Shown here one piece after another: positions 46,213-54,106 of a stretch of DNA of 64,000 nucleotides; position 1 is the stretch's first letter; each line of letters begins with the position of its first letter. The DNA is from Polaribacter butkevichii. GTDB taxonomy: Bacteria; Bacteroidota; Bacteroidia; Flavobacteriales; Flavobacteriaceae. The position numbers were made by a program, and so were the translations under genes. The notes beneath the pieces were generated by a model. It worked only from the letters and a program-made list of their open reading frames with translations. It had not been told where the DNA came from and made no database searches. Location of the stretch: contig NZ_CP150661.1 in NCBI RefSeq assembly GCF_038024105.1, positions 1,054,001 through 1,118,000 of the forward strand, written 5' to 3'.

Positions 46213-47334
46213 CTATTTTAAACTATCAGAATTAATGTTTAAAACACATTTTTGATCTAACTCATAAAACAGCGGCATTCTTACCAAAGTATCTGCATAC
46301 TTATCGCAATTAGGTAATTTTCTACCATCGTGCTTGTCTTTAAAATAAGGACTAGAATGTAAGCTTACATAATGAAAAACAGGATTTATTGCTCTTTCTT
46401 TATACCCAGAAATAAACTCATTTCTTTTTTTTAAAGATGCTAAAAGCACATAAAACATGTGTGCATTATTTGTTGCATAATCTGGCACCATTGGTAATGA
46501 TACTTTTTCTTCTTCTTTAAAAAATTGATAATATGTATTCCAAATTTCTTTTCTTCTTTGCTGAATATCGTCTAAGTTTTCTAATTGTGCCCATAAAAAA
46601 GCCGCTATAATTTCTGATGGTAAAAAAGAAGACCCTACATCTACCCATCCATATTTATCTATTTCTCCTCTAAAGAAAGCAGAACGATTGGTTCCTTTCT
46701 CCCAAATAATTTCTGCTCTTTCTATAAATTGTTCATCATTAATACCCAACAAACCTCCTTCTCCACTAATTACGTTTTTTGTTTCGTGAAAAGAAAATGC
46801 CGACAAATGCCCAATACTTCCTAATGCTTTTCCTTTGTAAAAAGATTCTATCGCCTGGGCTGCATCTTCTACAACATAAATTCCATATTTTTTAGCCAAT
46901 GCCATAATTGTGTCCATTTCGCAAGCCACGCCTGCATAATGTACTACAACAATTGCTTTTGTTTTTGATGTTATTAAATCTTCTAATGTATTTTCATCAA
47001 TATTTGGTTGATCTGTTCTAGAATCTGCAAACACTATTTTAGCGCCTCTTAATACAAATGCATTTGCGGTAGACACAAATGTGTAAGAAGGCATAATAAC
47101 CTCATCTCCTTCTTTTATATTTAAAAGGATGGCACACATTTCTAAAGCATCTGTGCAAGAAGTTGTTAATAAAGCTTTTTGAATACCGTAACGTTCTTGA
47201 AAAAAATGTTGACATTTTTGCGTAAAAATTCCATTACCCGAAATTTTACCAGAAGCAACCGCCTCTTCTATATATTTTGTTTCGTTACCTGTTAAATAAG
47301 GTTTGTTAAATGGAATTACAGTATTTACCTCCAT
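46213..47334 (-). CDS. wecE: dTDP-4-amino-4,6-dideoxygalactose transaminase (WecE/RffA)
   Basis: This PLP-dependent DegT/DnrJ/EryC1/StrS enzyme of 373 residues would aminate dTDP-4-keto-6-deoxyglucose to dTDP-Fuc4N. The match to WecE is close: IPFNKPYLTGNETKYI, GKISGNGIFTQKCQHFF, LLTTSCTDALEMCAILL, GDEVIMPSYTFVSTANAFVLRGAKIVFAD, VHYAGVACEMD, VEDAAQAIESFYKGKALGSIGH, and the PLP lysine in FSFHETKNVISGEGG near residue 183. It is followed by a GNAT gene that overlaps it by 10 bases, giving the WecE-WecD order. The rmlA and rmlB genes that make its substrate are not in the window. Confidence 0.9.
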   Translation of the reverse strand: MEVNTVIPFNKPYLTGNETKYIEEAVASGKISGNGIFTQKCQHFFQERYGIQKALLTTSCTDALEMCAILLNIKEGDEVIMPSYTFVSTANAFVLRGAKIVFADSRTDQPNIDENTLEDLITSKTKAIVVVHYAGVACEMDTIMALAKKYGIYVVEDAAQAIESFYKGKALGSIGHLSAFSFHETKNVISGEGGLLGINDEQFIERAEIIWEKGTNRSAFFRGEIDKYGWVDVGSSFLPSEIIAAFLWAQLENLDDIQQRRKEIWNTYYQFFKEEEKVSLPMVPDYATNNAHMFYVLLASLKKRNEFISGYKERAINPVFHYVSLHSSPYFKDKHDGRKLPNCDKYADTLVRMPLFYELDQKCVLNINSDSLK

Positions 47335-47996
47335 AAATGATAGATATATTCTTTTTGCACAATGTTATATTTTATTCTCTTATAAAATGCGACAGCAATT
47401 TTATTTTGTTCTTGAGTTTCAACCAATATTTCTTTACATTCATTTTCTAATGCCCACTTTTCTGCTGCCAACATTAACTTACTCCCTATTTTTTTACCTC
47501 TTTGACCTTCATCAACAGCCAACAAACCAATTTTACAGATTTCTTTATCCTTTTTTAAGGTAATCATACCTACTTCAATTCCGTCAATTTTATAGGTAAA
47601 TACCTCATCACTAAAACTTCTATTTACAGAGTTTAAAATCCATAATTTATAAAATTCTAAAAATTTATCATTAGGTATTTTAGGATCTATTTTAAATCTT
47701 GAATACTGACCACTTTGGTAAGTTAAATTAAGTAATTCTTTAGAAACCTTGTTATGTAAAGGATAAGAAATTATTTGAGGGTCTATTTCTAGTTTATTTT
47801 TTGTGAGGCTTTTAGCAAAAGTGATCTTAACATCGTATAAAGATTTCTCTTGTAACTTTATCTCTTCTTTACAAAACAAATAAGTCAATCCTTTTTTAAG
47901 CTGTATTTCGTTTGCTTTTACAAGATTTTTGCATTTATTTTTATAAACATCAACTCCAAAAAAATTCGAATCCCATTCTAAATATTCCGTTATCAT
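47325..47996 (-). CDS. GNAT acetyltransferase, WecD/RffC-like
   Basis: This 223-residue protein has a GNAT domain in its second half: GMITLKKDKEICKIGLLAVDEGQRGKKIGSKLMLAAEKWALENECKEILVETQEQNKIAVAFYKRIKYN. The RGKKIGSKL stretch is the acetyl-CoA pyrophosphate loop. The N-terminal LEWDSNFFGVDVYKNKC is also found in WecD proteins. WecD N-acetylates dTDP-Fuc4N to dTDP-Fuc4NAc, and the overlap with wecE makes that the likely role. The overall sequence is divergent, so the symbol is left blank. Confidence 0.8.
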   Translation of the reverse strand: MITEYLEWDSNFFGVDVYKNKCKNLVKANEIQLKKGLTYLFCKEEIKLQEKSLYDVKITFAKSLTKNKLEIDPQIISYPLHNKVSKELLNLTYQSGQYSRFKIDPKIPNDKFLEFYKLWILNSVNRSFSDEVFTYKIDGIEVGMITLKKDKEICKIGLLAVDEGQRGKKIGSKLMLAAEKWALENECKEILVETQEQNKIAVAFYKRIKYNIVQKEYIYHLWR

Positions 47997-48925
47997 AGAT
48001 TCTTTTTTTGATCTATAATGTAAAAAGGTCTTGCTTTTACTTTGTCAAATACTTTACCTAGATACACACCAATAACCCCCATAATAGAAATTAAACAACC
48101 CGATAAAAACCATATTGAAATAATAATACTCGAATATCCCTGCACTACAATATGATTAGACAAGTGTAAATATAAATTATACACAATCATTAAAACAGAT
48201 ATAAATACTAGTAAAAAACCAAATTTTACAAAAATCTTTAAAGGTTTATTAGAAAATGACACAATATTATCAAACGCCAAACTTAATAGTTTACCAAAAC
48301 TGTAACTAGATGTACCTGCTAGCCTTTTTGCATGTTTTACAGGTACAATTATTTTCTGATACCCAACCCAATTAATCATGGTAGGTAAAAACTTTATAGC
48401 ATCTCCTAGCGATAAAACAGAAAGAATAACATCTTTACGATACACCCCAAAATTACCTACTTGATGTGATAAATTAGAACCTGTAAAAAAGTTTAAAATC
48501 TTATAAAACACTAACGAACCTAACTTTTTTGTAAACGTGTCTTTTCTTTCTTCTCTTGCTCCTAAAACAATAGGAAATCCCTCTAAGGCTTTGTTGTATA
48601 ATTTTTCGATTTCTTCTGGCACATCTTGTAAATCACCATCCATAACCACAACCCAATTTCCTTTTGAAAATTCTAATCCACAAAAAATTGCTGGATGTTG
48701 CCCAAAGTTTCTGCTTAAATTTATAGATTTTATTTCGTTATTTCCTTCGGATAATTTTGAAGCTACCTCCCAATCATTTTCTGGACTAGCATCATTTATT
48801 AAAATAATTTCATAAGAAATATCTAACTTAAAAAAAACCTTTTTTAGCCTTAAACATAACTCTTCTATAGTTTTAGAACACCTATATAAAGGGATTACAA
48901 CCGATATTTCTATTTCTTTTTTCAC
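47993..48925 (-). CDS. GtrB/DPM1-type family 2 polyprenyl-phosphate glycosyltransferase
   Basis: A GT2 enzyme of 310 residues with two C-terminal membrane helices (about 230-255 and 265-295). ISVVIPLYRCSKTIEELCLRL, IILINDASPENDWEVA, INLSRNFGQHPAIFCGLEFSKGNWVVVMDGDLQDVPEEIEKLY and KRLAGTSSYSFGKLLSLAFDNIVSFS are the standard pieces of GtrB, ArnC and dolichol-phosphate mannose synthase relatives, with DGDLQD as metal site. Such enzymes make an undecaprenyl-phosphate sugar that is flipped and used by a GT-C. The GT-C-like gene at 45000-46211 is nearby, though no GtrA flippase was seen. It overlaps the GNAT gene by 4 bases. Confidence 0.87.
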   Translation of the reverse strand: MKKEIEISVVIPLYRCSKTIEELCLRLKKVFFKLDISYEIILINDASPENDWEVASKLSEGNNEIKSINLSRNFGQHPAIFCGLEFSKGNWVVVMDGDLQDVPEEIEKLYNKALEGFPIVLGAREERKDTFTKKLGSLVFYKILNFFTGSNLSHQVGNFGVYRKDVILSVLSLGDAIKFLPTMINWVGYQKIIVPVKHAKRLAGTSSYSFGKLLSLAFDNIVSFSNKPLKIFVKFGFLLVFISVLMIVYNLYLHLSNHIVVQGYSSIIISIWFLSGCLISIMGVIGVYLGKVFDKVKARPFYIIDQKKNL

Positions 48926-49339
48926 CTACAAAAAACTCTCAATTCCTAATTCATAACTCTTTAAACCAAAACCTAAAATAACCCCTTTACAAACCGGAGA
49001 TAAATAAGATTTATGTCTAAAAGTTTCTCTATTATGTACATTAGAAATATGCACCTCTACAACTGGTGTTGTAATACCACTTATAGCATCTGCAATAGCT
49101 ACAGAAGTATGTGTATAAGCACCTGCATTAATAACAACGCCATCAAAACTAAAACCAACTTCGTGCAATTTATCGATGATAGCTCCTTCACTATTCGACT
49201 GAAAATAAGACAACTCTACATCATTATATTGTAATTGAAGAGTTCTAAAATAATCTTCAAAAGTTTGTGAACCATAAATTTCTGGTTCTCTTTTTCCTAA
49301 TAAATTTAAATTAGGTCCGTTTAGTATAAGTAGCTTCAT
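48926..49339 (-). CDS. aroQ: Type II 3-dehydroquinate dehydratase
   Basis: AroQ removes water from 3-dehydroquinate to give 3-dehydroshikimate in the shikimate pathway. The 137-residue protein carries the family signature LLILNGPNLNLLGKREPEIYG, the tyrosine in EIYG, NSEGAIIDKLHE, VINAGAYTHTSVAIADAI (asparagine and threonine of the active site) and EVHISNVHNRETFRHKSYLSPVC with the catalytic histidine and arginine. Length is a little below the usual 145-150 but complete. It is the first gene of the long minus-strand locus but has nothing to do with polysaccharide. A minus-strand TATTTTTG element at 49344-49351 could provide an almost leaderless start. Confidence 0.94.
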   Translation of the reverse strand: MKLLILNGPNLNLLGKREPEIYGSQTFEDYFRTLQLQYNDVELSYFQSNSEGAIIDKLHEVGFSFDGVVINAGAYTHTSVAIADAISGITTPVVEVHISNVHNRETFRHKSYLSPVCKGVILGFGLKSYELGIESFL

Positions 49340-49343
49340 ACAT

Positions 49344-49351
49344 CAAAAATA
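49344..49351 (-). promoter_or_regulatory. Candidate -7 element before aroQ
   Basis: The minus strand reads TATTTTTG here, an exact TAnnTTTG match, only 4 bases before the aroQ ATG, so the message would be nearly leaderless. It lies just past the terminator of the preceding gene. No matching upstream box at 19 bases is clear. Confidence 0.3.
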
Positions 49352-49369
49352 CATTTTTTAAACAAAAAA

Positions 49370-49391
49370 ACGGAAGCTTTTCAGCTTCCGT
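49370..49391 (-). terminator. Intrinsic terminator of the outer-membrane protein gene
   Basis: ACGGAAGCT at 49370-49378 pairs with AGCTTCCGT at 49383-49391 around a TTTC loop. On the minus strand a run of seven T follows (A run at 49364-49370 on the plus strand). It lies 27 bases after the stop of the gene ending at 49418. Confidence 0.85.
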
Positions 49392-49417
49392 TCGTAAATA
49401 TAATCAATATTTCTATT

Positions 49418-49921
49418 TTAGATTCCGAACATTACGCCCAAACTAATATTATTAACATCTATTCCGTCATTTGTAATTCCAGAATATGAAAGATTTAACT
49501 GTGTAGTATTTCCTATCTTATAACCAACAACTGGTCTGTAATAAAAACCACCATCTAAATCATCACTTAAACCTATTGCATAACCAAGGTTTGCGCCCAA
49601 AATAAATTTCTCTGAAACATTAAACCTTGCTGCACCAGATATTGGTAAAAAAGAAGCATCAGAAACCTCTATAGATTCACCTCCAAATACATCTACATCT
49701 TTTCCAAAAAAGTGAGAATATTGTACAGATGGACCTAAAGTAAAGCCTTCTGCAACAGGAAACATATAATTTAACTCTGCTCCTAAAGTTAATCCATAAA
49801 AATCATTGGCATCACCTGTAGGTATCCCTATATTTAAACCTCCATTTAAAACACCTTCTTGTGCATTTACACTACTTACACTCATGATTGCTAAAAAAGC
49901 AACTACCATTAATTTCTTCAT
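49418..49921 (-). CDS. Small outer-membrane beta-barrel protein
   Basis: This 167-residue protein has a signal peptide (1-20, ending VNAQ) and then alternating strands with glycine and aromatic residues: GGLNIGIPTGDANDFYGLTLGAELNYMF, FTLGPSVQYSHFF, AARFNVSEKFILGANLGYAIG and a final NNISLGVMFGI. This is the pattern of an eight-stranded OmpW/OmpX-like or porin-family barrel. No ligand or function can be inferred. A TAGTTTTG element lies 26 bases before the start on the minus strand and a strong terminator follows, so it forms a single-gene transcript that may be highly expressed. Confidence 0.8.
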   Translation of the reverse strand: MKKLMVVAFLAIMSVSSVNAQEGVLNGGLNIGIPTGDANDFYGLTLGAELNYMFPVAEGFTLGPSVQYSHFFGKDVDVFGGESIEVSDASFLPISGAARFNVSEKFILGANLGYAIGLSDDLDGGFYYRPVVGYKIGNTTQLNLSYSGITNDGIDVNNISLGVMFGI

Positions 49922-49946
49922 AATTTTTAAATTTTTAAGTTCTCTA

Positions 49947-49954
49947 CAAAACTA
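49947..49954 (-). promoter_or_regulatory. Candidate -7 element of the outer-membrane protein gene
   Basis: The minus strand reads TAGTTTTG here, an exact TAnnTTTG match, 26 bases before the ATG at 49921. The upstream box at about 19 bases is weak. Confidence 0.4.
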
Positions 49955-50093
49955 AGTCGATACTACTTTTTACATGAACGGTAAAGATTTAAAAGTTGAC
50001 TCAAATGAAATAGTTTGACTTTTGGGCATAAAAAGTATCTCATAATTATTAGATTCCACCAATTTGATAATTATGTTTTTATACATTTACATC

Positions 50094-50990
50094 ATGAAAT
50101 GGAAAAATGCAATTAGAGATTTTCAACTATTTTTAAAAATAGAAAGAGGCTTATCTCAAAATACAATTGATAGTTATACACGAGATTTAGAGAAATTGAT
50201 TTTGTTTTTAGAAGAAAACGAAATCTCTCACTCTCCTATTACTATAAATGAAGATTCCATTCAGCAATTTATTTATGAGATTGCTAAAAAAGTAAACCCT
50301 AGAAGTCAGGCACGAATTATTTCGGGTTTACGAAGTTTTTTCGATTATCTCATTTTTGAAGATTATAGAGAAGTTAATCCCACAGATTTAATTGAAGCAC
50401 CAAAAATTGGAAGAAAATTACCAGATACCTTGTCTGAAGACGAAATTAATCAATTAATTACTGCCATCGATTTAAGTCATCCGCAAGGAGAAAGAAACCG
50501 AACCATTTTAGAAACCATGTACAGTTGTGGTTTGCGTGTTAGCGAACTTATCACTCTAAAAATTTCTGATTTATTTTTTGAAGAAGGTTTTATACGTGTT
50601 ATTGGTAAAGGAAATAAACAGCGTTTTGTGCCGATTCATTATAATGCTCAAAAATATATTTTAAGCTACATTAAAGCTATTAGAGCACACATAAACCCAC
50701 AAAAAGGTTTTGAAGATACTGTTTTCTTAAACAGACGCGGTAAAGGATTAACCAGACAGATGATTTTTATCATTCTAAAAAATCTGGCTACAGAGATAGA
50801 CTTAAAAAAGAAGATTAGTCCGCATACGTTGCGTCATTCTTTTGCCACGCATTTATTAAAAAACGGAGCAGATTTAAGAGCTATACAACAAATGTTGGGA
50901 CACGAAAGTATTACCACCACAGAAGTATATGTGCATTTAGATAAAAGTTATTTAAAAGAAATTGTAGAAACCTATCATCCTAGAAAATAA
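50094..50990 (+). CDS. xerD: Site-specific tyrosine recombinase XerD
   Basis: XerD with XerC resolves chromosome dimers at dif. The 298-residue protein has the SAM-like N-terminal domain (FQLFLKIERGLSQNTIDSYTRDLEKL) and the catalytic domain with arginine in SCGLRVSELITLK, lysine in VIGKGNKQRFVPI, HxxR in SPHTLRHSFATHLL, the histidine in MLGHESITTTEVYVH and the nucleophile tyrosine in EVYVH. I start it at the ATG at 50094 (MKWKNAIRDF); an upstream TTG at 50064 would add an untypical hydrophobic decapeptide. It stands alone without attachment sites, phage genes or repeats, so it is the housekeeping recombinase. Confidence 0.92.
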   Translation: MKWKNAIRDFQLFLKIERGLSQNTIDSYTRDLEKLILFLEENEISHSPITINEDSIQQFIYEIAKKVNPRSQARIISGLRSFFDYLIFEDYREVNPTDLIEAPKIGRKLPDTLSEDEINQLITAIDLSHPQGERNRTILETMYSCGLRVSELITLKISDLFFEEGFIRVIGKGNKQRFVPIHYNAQKYILSYIKAIRAHINPQKGFEDTVFLNRRGKGLTRQMIFIILKNLATEIDLKKKISPHTLRHSFATHLLKNGADLRAIQQMLGHESITTTEVYVHLDKSYLKEIVETYHPRK

Positions 50991-51029
50991 AAAAGACTGT
51001 CTAAAAAGTAAATTTTTAAACAGTCTTTT
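50991..51029. terminator. Bidirectional terminator between xerD and the phosphatase gene
   Basis: AAAAGACTGT at 50991-51000 pairs with ACAGTCTTTT at 51020-51029. The hairpin lies directly after the xerD stop and 21 bases beyond the stop of the convergent phosphatase gene, with A and T runs on both sides, so it can serve both. Confidence 0.75.
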
Positions 51030-51050
51030 AAAATACCATAAATTGTTTAT

Positions 51051-52157
51051 TTATTTTATAAAATAAAACGGCTTCCCAATAGAATCTGTTGGTATTTCTA
51101 CCTTTAAAAGTTTGGCTACAGAAGCCGCTACTTGATTGGTATATAATTGTTCTTTAACTACAATTTCTCCTTTGGCTGCAACATTTTTACCAAATGCAAT
51201 TACCCAAACCTGATCTGTGTTTTTTATTGAACTACCATGATGTTTCCACGTTTCTAAAGGCTCGGTACCTCTACCATGATCTGTTGTAATTATAAACGTA
51301 GTTTTTCCTTTGTAAAAAGGATCTTGTTGTGCAAAATACCAAAGCTTTTTAATAAATTGATCTGTTCTGTTTGCCGATTTTAAATACGCATCATATTTAC
51401 CATTGTGGGCAAAATCATCGGTTTCTCCGTAAGAAATATATACCAATTTAGGGTGTTTCTTTTTAATGGTTTCCATGGCGTAATGATGTGTAAAAACGTC
51501 TAAACGAACTCCTCCCCAAGGACTCGGAGTTTCAGCTTGCAACTCGTTTAAAAAATTTTCTTTCTCAGATAAATCCAATCCTTTCGCCTCTCTAAAACCT
51601 GCATTTACATACAAACCGCTTCTTTCTTCATTAATAATAAAAGGAAAAACATCCCAACTACCAAAAGCAGCAACTTTACCTTTAAAAGCGGGTGTTTTCT
51701 CTGCAATTTCTAAAATGGTTGTATTCGGATTCGGAATCTTACGGTTGCTATCAATTCTTTTATCATCTGCTTTACCTGTTAAAATTTCATTATAGCCAGG
51801 GTACGAAAAATGCATTCCGTTGGTTAAATTCATTTTACTTCCTTGCCTACGATTTCCGTGAATTTGCCCCATAACGGCAATTTCGCTCCAAATAAAAGGA
51901 AATAATACTTCTCTTCTTTCGGTAACTTTATCTTTCCAAAATTGTTTTTTTAATGCAATGGTATCATCCACATACTCTTTATTAGCAATTAATAAAGAAT
52001 CTGCACCAGAAAACAGTTCTTGCCAACGCAAACCATCTAACGTAATTACAAAAACTTTAGGTGCCGCCTGTTCTATTTCTTTTTTCTTTTTTTCTTCGGA
52101 TGAACACGCGGCCAATATCAATAAAAATAATATAGCTACCAATTTTATATTTTTCAT
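51051..52157 (-). CDS. Alkaline phosphatase superfamily lipoprotein
   Basis: This 368-residue protein has a lipoprotein signal (FLLILAACSS, cysteine near residue 18), so it is probably anchored in the outer membrane. The core is of the alkaline-phosphatase/nucleotide pyrophosphatase type: metal site VFVITLDGLRWQELF near 38, a likely nucleophile threonine in GYNEILTGKADD near 125, GETDDFAHNGKYD near 245 and IITTDHGRGTEPLETWKHHGSS near 290, which brings the second set of histidines and aspartates. Substrate may be a phosphomonoester or diester. Its start overlaps the stop of the purple-acid-phosphatase-like gene (TAATG), showing coupled translation. The SusC/D remnants upstream suggest that both were once part of a phosphate-ester uptake locus. 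Confidence 0.85.
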   Translation of the reverse strand: MKNIKLVAILFLLILAACSSEEKKKKEIEQAAPKVFVITLDGLRWQELFSGADSLLIANKEYVDDTIALKKQFWKDKVTERREVLFPFIWSEIAVMGQIHGNRRQGSKMNLTNGMHFSYPGYNEILTGKADDKRIDSNRKIPNPNTTILEIAEKTPAFKGKVAAFGSWDVFPFIINEERSGLYVNAGFREAKGLDLSEKENFLNELQAETPSPWGGVRLDVFTHHYAMETIKKKHPKLVYISYGETDDFAHNGKYDAYLKSANRTDQFIKKLWYFAQQDPFYKGKTTFIITTDHGRGTEPLETWKHHGSSIKNTDQVWVIAFGKNVAAKGEIVVKEQLYTNQVAASVAKLLKVEIPTDSIGKPFYFIK

Positions 52158-53743
52158 TACTTAATGGTTTTAAATGTTTTTACTGCCGACCAATTACTCC
52201 AATTTAAAAACTGGTCTCTATAACGTACACGCACATAATAAGTAGTATCATTATTTAGTTTTCTATCTACAACTTCATCAGTTAAATCATCGTCTTTTTG
52301 TCTGTTTTCTCTGTAATACCAATTCTCATGTTGTTTCCAAGAATTGTACACTATTTTAGAGAAATCTTTGGTAGTAGAAACTTGCCAATTAGAAGCGGCA
52401 TGAAACGCTTTATCCTTATCTGTTTTAAAAGAATTTGCTTTTAAAACAACTTTATAAATAGGTTGTTTTTCTGTATCAAAATCATTTAAAAGAGGGGTAT
52501 TGGGTTGAATCGTTTTCTTAAAAACCGTAATACTATCTCTGAGTTCGTTATTTCTAAATTGAATGTTATTCCCTCTACTAATTCTTTTTAAGGTAAAAGA
52601 AGGGTTTTCTTTATTCGGGTCTATCGTTGCCAATACAAAACCATACTCGTCTTGTGTTACGGTAAATTCGTCGTAATCTCTACCTTCAAATTCTCCCCAA
52701 TTATCAATAGCGCCTCCGGCGGATGCCACATTTACCCAAAGGTGTTTGTGTTCTTTAGATTGCCCTCTAGAATACCCATGTGTGTGCCCAAAAAAGTGCA
52801 AACTTGGCTTGTTAGATTTCTCACTAAACTCCTCTAATAACTTTACTACTTTTCCTGAAAAATCTTCTTCTCCCGGAATCCATAATTCTGATTTATGTGG
52901 ATGATGTAATTGTGCAAAAACAAAATCTATCTCATCATTTTTAGCTGTTTTTTCTAACAACTCTTTTAACCACACTAATTGTTGTTTTATATCTCTATAA
53001 CCATCGTTAGAATCTAAACCAATAATTCTAGTATTTGCATAATCTTTAAACCACCAATGTTCGGCATATTCTGGACTCCCATTTTTTGGAAGACTAAAAT
53101 ATTTAAAGAAATAATCAGAATTTCGCTCATGATTTCCAGGAACTGGATATACAGGTACTTTAGAAAATAATTTTTCTGATTGCTTAAAAAAATCTTCTTC
53201 CCATTGATTGAAACTAGTTCCTCTTTCTACTAAGTCTCCAGGAATAACTACCATGGCTAAATTGTCTGAGATATCGCCTTTATAATGTTTATCAAAATAC
53301 GTTAAAACCCCTTTTTCTACTACTTCTTTAAACTTTGTTGGATGTTGCCAATCGTTTTGCATATCACTCATAGCTACCAAATTTATTTTTTTGGTGGTTC
53401 CTGCAAATGGAGGTGTTTTAAATTGATAAATTTCTGATATTGCTTTACCTGTTTGTACTTTATAGTAATAGGTTGTAAATCTTTCTAAACCAGACAAAGC
53501 AACTTCATGTACTCTTTTTTCCGTAAAATTAACATCAAAAGAAATACCTTTTGTTTTGTTTTTTAATTTGTTCTTTTTGGTACCCCAATACACAATTGCC
53601 TCTTCACCAGAATTAGTTTGCCACATAATTTTGATTGAAGTTGGTTCTGCATCTTGCAAATAAGGTTTTATTTCTATTTTTTGAGCTAGCAAAAACTGTG
53701 TAAACATAACAACAGCAAGTGCTAACATTCTATTTTTTTTCAT
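52157..53743 (-). CDS. Purple-acid-phosphatase-like metallophosphoesterase
   Basis: The 528-residue secreted protein has a signal peptide (1-20), a fibronectin-III-like N-terminal domain (about 25-110) typical of purple acid phosphatases, a calcineurin-like domain (about 120-385) and a further beta-domain with VRYRDQFLNWSNWSAVKTF. Metal-site motifs are all visible: AMSDMQND, VIPGDLVERG, PVPGNHERNSD, FAQLHHPHKS and HFFGHTHGYSRG. The protein would hydrolyse phosphate esters in the periplasm or outside. It is translationally coupled to the alkaline phosphatase gene after it. Between it and the SusD remnant lies a hairpin at 53760-53786. Confidence 0.87.
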   Translation of the reverse strand: MKKNRMLALAVVMFTQFLLAQKIEIKPYLQDAEPTSIKIMWQTNSGEEAIVYWGTKKNKLKNKTKGISFDVNFTEKRVHEVALSGLERFTTYYYKVQTGKAISEIYQFKTPPFAGTTKKINLVAMSDMQNDWQHPTKFKEVVEKGVLTYFDKHYKGDISDNLAMVVIPGDLVERGTSFNQWEEDFFKQSEKLFSKVPVYPVPGNHERNSDYFFKYFSLPKNGSPEYAEHWWFKDYANTRIIGLDSNDGYRDIKQQLVWLKELLEKTAKNDEIDFVFAQLHHPHKSELWIPGEEDFSGKVVKLLEEFSEKSNKPSLHFFGHTHGYSRGQSKEHKHLWVNVASAGGAIDNWGEFEGRDYDEFTVTQDEYGFVLATIDPNKENPSFTLKRISRGNNIQFRNNELRDSITVFKKTIQPNTPLLNDFDTEKQPIYKVVLKANSFKTDKDKAFHAASNWQVSTTKDFSKIVYNSWKQHENWYYRENRQKDDDLTDEVVDRKLNNDTTYYVRVRYRDQFLNWSNWSAVKTFKTIK

Positions 53744-53759
53744 CTTTTTTTTAATTAAA

Positions 53760-53786
53760 AGAAGGCCGTAAAAATTACGACCTTCT
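53760..53786 (-). terminator. Hairpin between the SusD remnant and the phosphatase operon
   Basis: AGAAGGCCGTAA at 53760-53771 pairs with TTACGACCTTCT at 53775-53786, with one mismatch and a three-base loop. It lies 15 bases after the SusD remnant stop and 17 bases before the metallophosphoesterase start. The following T-run is imperfect, so it may attenuate rather than stop transcription. Confidence 0.55.
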
Positions 53787-53800
53787 CTATTTTTATTCTT

Positions 53801-54106
53801 TTATTTTAACCACCAAGTAATTTCTCTAATTCCGTCGTTAGAACCTCCAAATTGTCTTTCAATAGCTTCAGTTACATTTGCTGAATTGTTATTGTATTCG
53901 TCTAAAGGATAAATCCATCTTGTTGGTGGTGTGTCTGAACCTAAATAAGGAAACTCAGGAACCCCTGTTCTTAAATGATCAAAGTACATTTTCCATCCTC
54001 CTTGTAAAAAAGACGTTAAATACTTTTGAGTTAAAATTAATTCTAATTTTTCTTCATCTGTAGTTGCATTTAAAAAGTTCACTTTTTCTAATGATACTTT
54101 TTTCAT
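53801..54106 (-). pseudogene. C-terminal remnant of a SusD/RagB-family protein
   Basis: Only the last 101 residues of a SusD-type outer-membrane lipoprotein remain. LEKVNFLNATTDEEKLELILTQKYLTSFLQGGWKMYFDHLRTGVPEF is the well-conserved C-terminal block (the EKLELILTQKY and GWxxYFDxRRTGxP signatures). The end, RWIYPLDEYNNNSANVTEAIERQFGG, is the usual SusD close. The lipoprotein signal and about 400 preceding residues are missing. The frame upstream of 54106 soon reaches a stop and runs into the SusC remnant in another frame, so this is the downstream edge of a deletion. The product should not be functional. Confidence 0.85.

Noticed and set aside
50064..50093. TTG start for xerD, adding ten residues
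   Set aside because: The added stretch is hydrophobic and unlike the family N-terminus. The ATG at 50094 gives the normal start.
50064..50990. Tyrosine recombinase as mark of a mobile element
   Set aside because: Sequence and length fit the housekeeping XerD. There are no att repeats, phage or plasmid genes, and no tRNA nearby.
51091..51102. GGTATTTCTACC, matching the dyad motif seen at 57420 and 57769
   Set aside because: It lies inside the alkaline phosphatase coding sequence and encodes ordinary residues. There is no promoter element at the 37-base offset, so it is probably chance.
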